Source of the DNA: Panopea generosa
Lineage: Eukaryota > Mollusca > Bivalvia > Adapedonta > Hiatellidae
DNA length: 64,000 nucleotides
NCBI GenBank assembly: GCA_029582155.1
Contig: CM055898.1
Span: forward strand, 35,459,455-35,523,454
Direction: 5' to 3'
Part shown: positions 12,847-25,400 of the stretch, in pieces
Layout of the letters: every line of letters begins with the position of its first letter
Position numbering within the stretch: the stretch's first letter is position 1
The notes under the pieces: model-generated
The model's input: the letters and a program-made list of their open reading frames with translations, nothing else
The model's database searches: none
Told to the model about the DNA's origin: nothing
Translations under genes and position numbers: made by a program

Positions 12847-13308
12847 TTTATTATTGCCTTAAATATACAAATACATAAATGAACCATCTAGGAAACAAAA
12901 ATCAAATGCACTTCTACATCTTGTCTTTACAATGACTATTTCCACGATGGCGAAATGGGCTAGGCAAAAGAAATGAGACTAGGCAAACGAAATGAAATAA
13001 ACAGCATTTCATGTCACATTAAAGGTCATAATGGGAGAGTAACTTAGGTCGGAGATAAGATGAAAGAAAAATTTTACTATCATATATAAAAATTGAAATT
13101 TGTAAATTCATTACAGATAGCAATATGACCAGAACGTATACAAAACATGTGGAAAGAACCAAGAACCACTATAATGTATCATGCCGACATTATGTAAATT
13201 ATTCAGACTTTCATACCAGTAGATATCTAGTAAAACTCATAATAATGTTTATAATGCGGACAGTCCTCCATCACAGCATGATGTTGACAAGCCAACGATC
13301 TAGTGTTG
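12847..13308 (-). other. Probable REPS 3' UTR with AATAAA signal
   Basis: About 460 nt downstream of the stop, the minus strand carries AATAAA (plus-strand tttatt at 12847-12852), the first canonical hexamer I see. Sequence in between is AT-rich with no other feature. The cleavage site is not visible, and a different, longer UTR is possible. Confidence 0.45.
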
Positions 13309-13480
13309 CTAGCTGAAGAATGGGCGTAAATGTTCTAACTGTATTTCTAGGGCTATTCTTTGTTCCATCACTTCTTGCAACTCTTGGTTGAGTTCCGAGT
13401 TTAATCGCTTTAACGTTGAATTCCGTTCTTTGTGAGTACGTATGGCCATCTGAAGTTCTTTCTTGTCTCTGCTTGCTTGC
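13309..13480 (-). CDS. REPS1: REPS exon 18 (C-terminal coiled coil, stop)
   Basis: The exon is 172 nt, residues 666-722 plus TAG. It encodes [15 protein letters not shown], then [12 protein letters not shown], and ends HLRPFFS. This aligns closely with human KKAIQASIRRNKETN, LARLNSELQQQL and LRPFSHL. In the family, this charged helix binds RalBP1 (RLIP76). The acceptor is TTATTACAG. Confidence 0.95.
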
Positions 13481-16400
13481 CTGTAATAAAAAGTTAATAC
13501 TGATTAATAATAGTCTTATAACTGTTTTAACCCTTTACTTCATAAAGACGCTTTTGGACACCTTTAATATTGAAAGCATTACTTCACCATATGTCAGCAA
13601 TAGGTGAATTATGTTTATATTAACTGACAGAGTGGAAAACAGTGCAGGAAGTGTTCAGATTGCTCGTCACGAGCAATCTGAACTCTTCCTGCACTGTTTT
13701 CAAAGGCCTTCTGTGATTGGAGAGGGAAAACGCCTATCTATGGAGTAAAGGGTTAATAAAGTTTCTAAGGACGTCATAAATGTTATGATATAGTGTGTAT
13801 TCTGTGACATACACCCCCATCCTACTCAACCTCCCCCATTAATTAAGTCAACATTAAACAAATCTGTCATACACATTTACAACATATGCAAAAAATTAAG
13901 TCAATTGCCAGTGCAAGGGAAATAACTGTACATGGAATTAAGTCAGTATTACAAAATATGTGTCACACACATCTACACTTGATGTTGATTAAGTGTGCAA
14001 AGTTTTAAGTCAATCGTCTGAAAACTGTAGTGCTCTACAAGACTATGCAGCAATTCTACTACGCACAGGGGCAAATAACTCTGCATGAAAATGGTGATCA
14101 TGTATGGATAAAGTTCGCTCCACAATTATTGCAACATGGCAAATGCAGCAATTTTACTTAGTATAAGGGTAATAACTCTGCATGAAATTAAGTCAAGATA
14201 AAAAAATTATGTTATACACATCAATGGGATCAACTTGTTGTGATCTGATCACATGGTATATGCATTTAGTTTGAAGCCAAGCACCTGAAAACTGTGGAAG
14301 TAGTTTGCTCCACAAAAATTGCAATATGGTAAATACAGCTATTTTACTAAGTGTAAGGGCAGTAACTCTGCATGGAATTAGGTCAGCATCACAAAATTTC
14401 TGTTACACACATCTACACTTGACCACGTTGAACATGTGTAGAAATATTAAGTCCATAGCCTGAAAACTGTTGAAAGTTGATAAAGTCAACAAACCGCTCA
14501 ACAAACAAACAGGGTATCCTATATACCCTGGTCTCAAACTTTGTTTGCAGGGGTATAAATGTCCATTCAATGACTGGTAAATTCATCCTAGGTGAATTTG
14601 TGGAATTCATTGAGGCAGACAAAATGATGTATACAAACCTCTGAGCTGCCAGGGCAAATTCAGCCTCTCTCTCGGCCGAGCCATCAACAAAATCTTCACC
14701 AAGGAGATTCCATGCCACAGCGGTCGTCTGCACAAAAAAACAATTTTTCAAAGGTATTGACAACAACAGGAAATTTCCATGCTCTAAAATACCTTCATCC
14801 TAATAAAAACAAAGGAATACCCTATTGTCTTCATCACTTAGTGAAACTGCAACTTTATTTTTTTTCTAAGAGTGAGATTAATTGACCGAACTCTCACGAC
14901 TATCGCTCCGCCCACTGGCTACTTATTTTTGTTTGTCCAAGTAAATACAATTGAATACAATGAAGTGTTTACTTAGATACTGTTTGCTTAAAAAATTGCT
15001 GACCTGGAAACAATATTGATCCGTGATTGAATTAAAATCTTACTTCAACGACAGCTCGCTTCAGTTCAATTAGTTCAGTGCTTACAATCTGGTTCTGATG
15101 ACTTTATTTACTCATATTTCCATATGAAAGACTACAAACTTAACTTCATTACTGAGAAGTACATAATTATCTTCAGAAAAGTAGCAATACGAATCCTGAA
15201 AATATCTACTAACCCCCTAAAATGCTAGAACAAATATTTTTAAAACGCATCAATTGCAGTTGGGTTGTTTTCTGTTTACAAGAACAAAACCATGATGTTT
15301 CATGTCATTATTTTATCTTATCTATCTTATCTATCTCATCTTACCTTTGAATCTGTAACTGAATCTGAAAAGATAATTTAACATGGAGAATGATTATATT
15401 TTCAAAATAAAACAATGGCGAAGTTTTTCATTTTTAATGATAATTTTTTTTATGTGTTCATTTAACTAGTAATTAATTAATTAATCATGTTTTACATATA
15501 TTCAAAAAAAGTTCTGATGTTGTTCCTTTTTTTTTTCAAAGGAAGGCGGCAGTCAAGTGATACATCTTTATTTTGTATCAACTAAAAGGTACATCAATCT
15601 ATATGAATGTAATTGTAAAATTGGTTTTATTTTTTGTCAGCTCTCTGCAAAAAGACAAAAATGATATGTGAAACAAATGTAATGAAAATAACTGAATAAT
15701 CTTAGGAACACCAAATATAATATGTGAAACAAATATAATAAACATTTAACTGAATAATCCTAGGAACACCAAATATAATATGTGAAACAAATATAATAAA
15801 CATTTAACTAAATAATCCTAGGAACACCAAATATAATATGTGAAACAAATACAATAAACATTTAACTGAATAATCCTGGGAACACCAGATATGTCATGTG
15901 GAACCAATGTAATAAACATTTAACTGAATAATCCTGGGAACACCAGATATGTCATGTGGAACCAATGTAATAAACATTTAACTGAATAATCCTGGGAACA
16001 CCAGATATGTCATGTGGAACCAATGTAATAAACATTTAACTGAATTCTGAATTATCCTGGGAACACCAGATGTAATATGTGAAACAAATGTTATAAACAT
16101 TTAACTGAATAATCCTGGGAACATCAGATACAATATGTGAAACAAATGTAAAAAACATTTAACTGAATAATCATGGAACACCAGATATAATATATGAAAC
16201 AAATGTAATAAACATTTAACTGTAAAATCCTGGTAACACCAGATATAATATGTGAAACAAATGTAATAAACATTTAACAGTAAAATCCTGGGAACACCAG
16301 ATATAATATGTGAAACAAATGTAATAAACATTTAACTGAATAATCCTGAAACACCAGATAAAACTTTTGAAACAAATGTAATGAACATTTAACTGAATAA

Positions 16401-19400
16401 TCCTGGGAACACCATATACAATATGTGAAGCCAATGTTATAAACATTTAACTGAATAATCCTGGGAACACCAGATACAATATGTGAAGCCAATGTTATAA
16501 ACATTTAACTGAATAGTCCTGGGAACACCAGATGTAAAATGTGAAACAAATGTAATGAACATTTAACTGAATAATCCTGGGAACACCAGATATATATAAT
16601 ATGTGAAACAAATGTAATAAACATTTAACTGAATAATCCGGAAACACCAGATAAAACTTTTGAAACAAATGTAATGAACATTTAACTGAATAATCCTGAA
16701 ACACCAGATAAAACTTTTGAAACAAATGTAATGAACATTTAACTGAATAATCCTGGGAACACCCGATACAATATGTGAAACAAATGTTATAAACATTTAA
16801 CTGAATAATCCTGGGAACACCAGATACAATATGTGAAACCAATATTATAAACATTTAACTGAATAATCCTGGGAACACCAGATATAATATGTGAAACCAA
16901 TGTAATAAACATTTAACTGAATTTTGAATTATCCTGGGAACACCAGATATAATAATTATCTGTATAAAAGTAATAACCACCAGCTACAACTTCCACCATT
17001 TTATCGTATAAAGTTTACATTACTATTCATACAACAAAACACCTTTTACTTCCTCACACTTTTCCATGTAAGAGATACTTATACTTCTATTTCAGGGATC
17101 CAATACAACCAGTTGTCTAACTATCATCTATGATATGCATCATCATACAGGAAGGGTGGAGAGATAAGATCAGCTATTGTTTTATGTATGCATGTTTATT
17201 TAACAGTTGTGATATGAAACAGGATCTCAACTTCAAGTTTAGAAAAGCATGACTGTAGATACATAGACAAGGTGCCCCCTCCCCCCCCCCAAAAAAAATT
17301 ATGCTAAATCTTCAATCAATCATTATCTTTTTTGTGAGGTCACCTGCATCGGCATAATAACATACCGATATTGTAAAAGATATTAAAACTAAACTATTCC
17401 TATGTATAATTATGTTTCATTGAAAATCTTTTTTTCTTTCAGGGTTATTTTGGATCATCATTTTGCAGCTTAAACAAACTAAACCAACAACTAATATTGT
17501 AATGTAGAAGAATCTTTCTTTCTTTTAATAACAAATTTTGCAGTATGACATCTCTGCACATTAGATTCATTAACTAAGCCTTTTTCATTGATATTTTTCT
17601 TCTAGTAATAAAAATACAGTATACCTAGAGAAGAATTGAAAATTATATAAAAAATAATTATCCAAAGACAAAAAGCATAATATGTATCAAATTATTTACG
17701 ATCACAACACACAAGTTATATTCATCTAGACACATTCTTCACTTAAGTTATTTTCCTATAAAAAATAGTCAAAATCATCATTTGTAATCAAAGTCTTACT
17801 AAGCATGACTCTACTTACCACCGGTATCCTGGCCGCCAGTCTGAAAATAATTATACAACAGTGAATAAGATAAAAATTACCTGTAGTGCTTTTAACTTTC
17901 TAGTTCTAGTGATACTATGATACTAAAAATATGTATGTGTATATGCAATTTCTGTTCTTGGAAAATTCAACACTTATTGACAAATATTTAAGAAAGCCCC
18001 AAATAGCGGAAAGTCACAGAGTGGCCCCCAGATAGTGGAAAAACACAGAGTGGTCCTAGATAGTGGAAAAACACAGAACGGCCACAGATAGTGGAAACAT
18101 ACAGAATGACCCCAGATAGTAAAAATGCACAGTGCCCCCAAAAAGTGGAAAGACACAGAGTGACCCCAGATAGAAGAAAAACACAGTGGCATCAGATAGT
18201 GTAAAGACACAGAGTGACCCAAGATAGTGGAAAGACACAGTAGCCCCAGATAGTGGAAAGACACAAAGTGGCCCCAAATAGTTGAAAGACACAGTGACCC
18301 CATATAGTGGAAAGACACAGAGTGGCCCAAGTGGCCCCAGATAGTGGAAAAACACAGTGGCCCCAGATAGTGGAAAGACACATTGCCCCAAGATAGTGGA
18401 AAGACACAGTGGCCCCAGATAGTGGAAAGACACAGTGGCCCCAGATAGTGGAAAGACACATAGTGGCCCCAAATAGTTGAAAGACACAGTGACCCCATAT
18501 AGTGGAAAGACACAGAGTGGCCCAAGTGGCCCCAGATAGTGGAAAAACACAGTGGCCCCAGATAGTGGAAAGACACAGAGTGGCCCCAGATAGTGGAAAG
18601 ACACAGTAGACCCAGATAGTGGAAAGACAAAAAGTGGCCCAAGATAGAGGAAAGACACAGTGCCCCAAGATAGTGGAAAGACACAGCGGCCCCAGATAGT
18701 CGAAAGACACAGTGACCCCAGATAGTGGAAAGACACAGTGGCCCCAGATAGTGGAAAGACACAGAGTGGCCCCAAATAGTGGAAAGACACAGTGGCCCCA
18801 GATAGTGGAAAGACACAGAGTGGTCCCAGATAGTGGAAAGACACAGTGGCCCCAGATAGTGGAAAGACACAGTGGCCACAGATAGTGGAAAAAATATACA
18901 GAGTGGCCCTAGATAGTGGAGACACAGAATGACCCCATATATTGGAAGATACAGTGGCCCCAGATGGGGGAAAGACAGTGGCCTCAGATAGTGGAAAGAC
19001 AGAGTGGCCACTGATGGGGGAAAGACAGAGTGGCCTCAGATGGTGGAAAGACACAAAATGGCCCCAGATAGTGGAAAGACAGAGTGGCCCCAGATAGTGA
19101 AAATACACAGTTGCCCCAGATAGTGGAAAAATATACACAGTGGCCCCAAATAGTGGAAAGACACAGTGGCCCCAGGTAGTGGAAAGACACAGAGTGGCCC
19201 CAGATAGTGGAAAGACACAGAGTGGCCCAAAATAGTGGAAAGACACAGAGTGGCCCCAGATAGCGGAAAGACACAGAGTGGCCCCAGATAGCGGAAAGAC
19301 ACAGCGTGGCCCCAGATGGTGGAAAGACATGGCGTGGCCCTAGAAAGTGGAAAAACACAGAAAGACCCCCAGATAGTGGAAAGACACAGAGTGGCCCCAG

Positions 19401-22400
19401 ATAGTGGAAAAACACAGAATGGTCCCAGATAGTGGAAAGACACAGAATGGCCCCAGATAATGGAAAGACAAAGAGCAGCCAAAAATAGTGGAAAGACACA
19501 GAGTGTCCCAAGATAGAGTGGAAATACACACAGTGCCACAATATTATCGCACAAATAAATACACCCAAAGGAAAAACACAACACAGGAAGAGATATGAAA
19601 ATGCAACACTTGGTTTATAGGGATTTACTTGGAAATTTCAAAAGTGACACCAATGCAGGAAGTACCAAATTATTCAGTAACATCTCAAGTAAACAACCAG
19701 TCACATGACCAGATATTAATTACTATAGGATATGGATAGTGATAGACATGTATATATATATAATCGTGCTAAATATGTTGCTTTTTCATATCACTTCTCG
19801 TGTTGTAATTTCATATTTCTTGAGTGTAGTGTATCAAACAGTTCATCACCAATCATTTTAAAAAAGGTATGTACTTTTTCTACTAATTAAAGTCATATTT
19901 TATATCACAGGTTTTAATTCTGATATCTATAAAGTCTTTTAAGAATAACGATGATGATTTACTTAACAAGTACATGACTGTAATATGTAAAACTTAGTTT
20001 TACAAAATGTTTGCATGGTGTTATCCGCATAAAACAATTTGTGATTTTTTAATCAAAACCATTCCAATGTATATCACCCAAAGAAAGAATAGTAATAACT
20101 GGGAATTAAAACAGAAACAGAGATATCTAAATTTTGGGTGAAACATTTGCCGTTTTCAAAATCTTGCAAACACGTCTCATCCTAACCGACCAACATATAT
20201 TTGTGATTTTAGTATCAAAAGAAAGGGCCTGATTGAAATTTTGGGTGATAAACTTTTCTTTTATAAATTCACACTTAAAAGTTCTTTTTGGTGAGAAGAA
20301 TAAAGAATTTTTTTTTGAAATATCAAAATGAAATTTTCACCACCTATTGATAATTTACTTCTTCATCTTTCTACATATAATTTTTATCTCTATGACAATT
20401 TTAATTCAGAAGAAAAACTAAAATATTTTCAGCTTTACTTTGGAATCAAAATCATTAACTCAGACAAAGGTTCAAAGAGTAATCTAACAAATACTTAAGG
20501 TGCCACTCACAGCTTTAGCAGTTTATATTAAATTGATATCAGACTGTCTATCTTTGTTATTGAGTCATTGATAAACCCTTTACTCCATAGATACACGTTT
20601 CCCGCACCAATCACAGAATGCCTTTGAAAATAGTGCAGGAAGAGTTCAGATTGCTCGTGACGAGCAATCTGAACACTTCCTGCACTGTTTTCCACTCTGT
20701 CGGTTTATATAAACATAATTCACCCATTGCTGATACGTGGTGAATTAATCCTTTCAGTATTAGAGGTGTCCAAAGGCGTCTATATGAAGTAAAGGGTTAA
20801 AACAAGTACTAGAATACCTTTTGTAAAATAACAAAAGAACTATAAAGGCTGATAAAGCTAAACTTAACAAACCCAAACTCCAAAACTATATAAGGGAAAT
20901 ATAAAACAAAAAACCCTTATGGATGTGTAACCAATGTATCAAATAGAGCATGCTTTTAATTATGATGTTATTGTTTATATATCAAGGAAATTAAAAATCT
21001 GACTAGATATAATATATATGAAGGAACCTTCCACCAATAAATGGGGTCAAGTTTACATATAACTAACGTGTCTGAAGTCCAGGGACTGTGATCGCCGATG
21101 TCTCTCTATCTGGACGCCACGTACCAAGTGGTTCTGTACAAGTCAAGTCAATCATATATTTAATTAAGGTATCAAAAAATATGTGCCACGGTACCGAGAT
21201 TTACCTTCTGTCAGTAAAACATTCTTAAACCATGAATGAAGACAAGTTGCAGATTAGAACATGACTTATAAGGCAAAACCCCATCAAAAGATATAAAATG
21301 TTATGGGTCAGTTTAGTAAATTTTTAGTAATGAAGTTAAATAGTTTGAACTTTCTAATATTACACAAATTCAATTGAGACATAAGTTTTTATAACTTCTA
21401 AAACCAATGATGATGTCTAACCTAGTCTTACCTAGTCATACAAGTACCAAAAAAAACCCAGAGGAAACAGAAAACGAGGTTAAACAGTATTTCCAACATA
21501 ATTGGATTCCAGTTTCATTGGTGGAGGAAGACCTCAAAATAATAACCAGCAAATTTTCTCGTATTAAGCCTCTAGAGTTGGGTCCAACCCATGATTCAAC
21601 GCAAGCGATTCTTGAGACAGTGCCCCTGAAACCACTTAACCAAGAAGGATCCCAATCAAATGCAGATGAGTGACTTTGTTCAGGTCCCGGGGTTCAAAGG
21701 ATCCTTTCCCGCTTGAAATGGAGATGCAGGCATGTATTAGCTGTCAATATCATAGCTTTGAAAGTTTCAACTATTGCTTTTATACCTTTACCAAATATGA
21801 AGTTTCTTGTTTTTTCAACACATTTCAGGCTATGTATGGCATATCCAGTTTTATTGGTGGAGGAAGACTGAGTAGAAATTAATCCAAAGCACAAACACTT
21901 TCATTGATGTTTTTATTTCAACACTTTTAAGGTTATATATAGTAGAACCACCCGCATTGCACTAGTAACTGGCAAACTTTCTCACATGAAGTTTTTGGAG
22001 CAAATGGGACTCAAATCTATGACCTTAGTGATGAGAGGTAAGTGACCAGCTTAGACCACTCAACGGAGGACCCTTTGAATATGAAGTATAGATTTAAATT
22101 TTATATTTAAAGATTTTAAAGTAAGCCTTGATAAAATGAAGGATGTAAAGAATTTCTGACAAACAGAAAATTATGGAAGACAAGTTATTGCAAGATAAAG
22201 GATATGTTTTGTTTAATTTAGCCATGGAAGTCAAGTGGACAATTTAAAAATGACATACCAATAACACTCTCAAAAGTCAATATATAGTTGCCAACCCAGT
22301 TAATATTCTACACCCTGAATAAACAGTCGTATTAGAAGTTAATTTACTTTTTTAGCTATCTTTAGTTATGCAGCAAGAGAATCATTCCTAAACCAACAAA

Positions 22401-25400
22401 CATATGGCTGACAAAACTATACTTTAAAGTCTATTACTTTACATAAAGTTGAAACGATAGTTTAGGAAAGTGTTAATGGAAATCTGTGAAATCTGCATAG
22501 TACAAAATAAATCAACAGGAGAACAATATACAATCACTTTGTTCTGATGTGCTGGGAACCATGGATACTTACGGTTGTAGTGGCACTGGAACCAGGAATA
22601 ATGTTTAACACCTCTTGTGACTGGATGGGCTCGAAATGTTTAAACTGTGCTAACTTCTTCATACTTGGAGTCTATGGAATATACAAGTTGACAAATAACA
22701 TACTTCAGCTTAGAAATATCAATACATCTACGTAAGCATTTCATTACATTTTTGTCTTTTTTCTTAATGACGTTTAATGCAATTTTCAACATATTATATC
22801 TCATATGCATGTATGCCGTCCAGTTTCATTGGTGGAGGAAGACCTCAAAATGAATCTTAGTAGAACCATTATCCTTCCAAAGTAACTGATTAACTTTCTC
22901 ACATGAAGTATTTAGACATTGTTTTGACTGGGGTATAACCTACAATCTCAGTAGTTAATTCTAACCTCAGCCAGCTATCTTGTCGTTGTATGGTTCAGCT
23001 TTCAACAATTTTTCAGTGATATCGCAACAGTGTCTACTTGAGACAGTATTCTAAGCATGGTATGCTACCCTACCCAGTTGAATTATACCAACACCAAGCC
23101 GACCAGACCTAGAACTATCCTCTAAATGCAGGGCGCCAAGCAATAAAGCTTCTAGTATAATTTTATAAGGCTTTGGCATGACCCAGCCGGGGACCGACCC
23201 CTCACCCTTCCAAATGGGAGGCAGACGCTCTACCTTGAGACAATGACCCAGGCCACTTTGGAATGGTGGAACCCTTTTACCTTAAACATTGTCAAATAGA
23301 AACAGGAGAATCATATTATTTTTTCTAAAACTGCATCATCAAATATTTAATCAGATTTCTTAGGGGGTTTTAAGTCGGGCACGGTAAACTTAGTCGACAG
23401 CATGTCTGCCTATCAATCTAGGGGTCTTGAGTTCAAATCTCCGCCCTGCTACAGTCTTCATGATGAATGATATACAATGTTGCATCTCATTGGCATTTGT
23501 CTCTCAACACTGATTCAAGTGGGAAATTTATCCATTTTTTGTGCAAATGAGAAAAAAATTGGTTATGTTACAGTAAAACTCCACCTAACGACCACCCCAT
23601 TATTAAGACCACCCAGCTTTTACAGGCATTTATTTTAGGGACGGATATTTTCCTTCTTTATTCAATGGTCGTCAACTCCAAAAATAAGGGCACTCCGCTA
23701 ATCCGACCACCAAATCTGTCACAAACGGGGTCTTTGTTCTATTTTCACACCCTTAATTATGACCACGTGTGTGACCAAAGACGCCTGGAGGAAAAATTTA
23801 CAACATAATCAATGACCGATTTGTGGTTGTCGTTAAAGGTGTGACGTTTTCAGTAAACAAAGCCATAAAGGACACCAGAGAGAGTGTTGTAAGAACAAAC
23901 TTTGTGTTCATTAGAATTTGCAACCTGCCAAATAACAGGTGGCTATGGAGAATGAAAACCAGTAAGTCTGCATCTTTTAATTGTTATTTGAATGATATCG
24001 ATGGACTTTTAAAATGCAATGAATCGCATTTCTAAATTTTACTGTAAAAATAAAACATGTCTGTAAAATAATAGAAAAAAAAATACAACAAATTAACTTT
24101 TAAAGAAAATGAAACTCTACAAAGGCCTGCAACTTTTGCCAATTAATCTGGACCTCGATAATAAGACCGCCCCGCTATTAAGACCACTTTTGCCTGGTTT
24201 CAACGGTGGTCTTATTAAAGGGGTTTTATTGTAATTGGTAGTCTGTTAGCCTTCGATGACATAAAAATAACGCTAAATATGCAAACAAAGAAACCGTTTG
24301 ATTTTTATTGGTTAATTTGCATTACGTTAACACTGTGAGCAGCATGAACTTTGAAGCAATCTTAAATTTGCATTTCAATAAAGCAACCTATCTATACAAG
24401 ATACAAGGTCAATACCCAGCCCACCTGCTCACCAACATTCACTTATCTCATGACATCTTATTATATTCGTGTTGGCAAAAACAAATTCATGTATATCTGT
24501 AATTCATTGCATCGATTTGTGGGAGATGAAAGAAAAGGCGGTAATAGCAATTTATATAGAGGCCTAGATATTGTGTCTACCTTGTATCATTTGCATTGTA
24601 GCTAGGCTCATTCGCCATAGTATAGTCTGTACATCTGTCTTGTTATTCACAAATGATTAACTCCATATACAGTCAAACCTGTACTAACAGTCACCTGTTA
24701 TAAGCAGCCACCTGCCTTAATCGGCCAGTTTCAGACCCTCCTGTCGAAATTTACTATATAATTTAACTGCAATAGGCGGTCACCTGGTCGATGCGGCCAG
24801 CGGCCAACATTTTTGGTCCCAAATGCATTAAAAACCTCTTAAAACGGCCACCAAATGAACAAATTTTACCGTAAAATATCGATTTTGGCAGATAAAAATT
24901 TAATTACGGCCACAGAATTAATATTTAATTAAAGTACTAAAAACCAAATAAATCAAATAATTATAATATATCTTTAATTTAAAATAAGTTTCTTTTAGTT
25001 TAAACTTTCTTAATTGGCCGTAAACAAACCACACAAAGCTGTTATTGTGTTCTACATAATCGCAAATTTTCCGACTCAAACCAAACAAAGCTGTTATTGT
25101 GTTCTACATAATCGCAATTTTTCTGACTCAAACACGAGTGTAGTGCGTGATAATTTTCACATCTCTATTTTGCGTAATTGGTAAAATAGACAGATCAAAG
25201 TGTTTTGTGTAAACACGTTAACTGTGAAAAAGTCGGCATATAAAAAGATTAAAGAAGCTAACGTTTTTGAGACGATAATTAGAATGGCAGTTTGTTCGTG
25301 CTTTTAACGAACGATAAGGAAAATAACTCATTAAGTTCACACTTGTAAAAAGCGCTAATTGTGGAAAAATATAAAATTTGGAAATGATTTATTGTGACTT

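Noticed and set aside
14413-14638. Coding continuation of exon 17 to the stop near 14413
   Set aside because: Would end the protein in a repeat element and lose the conserved coiled-coil exon. The donor at 14638 gives the right phase. Kept only as a possible minor isoform in findings.
16101-16854. Serial minus-strand frames of 76-119 codons ([19 protein letters not shown])
   Set aside because: Products of the 57-58-bp array in intron 15, repeated in different registers.
17974-19584. Minus-strand open frames of 172-424 codons rich in [16 protein letters not shown]
   Set aside because: They follow exactly the 26-28-bp tandem array, are open in several frames at once, shift frame when the unit length changes, and show no domain, splice or start context.
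21407-21673. 88-codon plus-strand frame that looks protein-like ([20 protein letters not shown])
   Set aside because: Most of it overlies a reverse family L SINE; no homologue recognised, no promoter or splice partner, opposite strand within a REPS intron.
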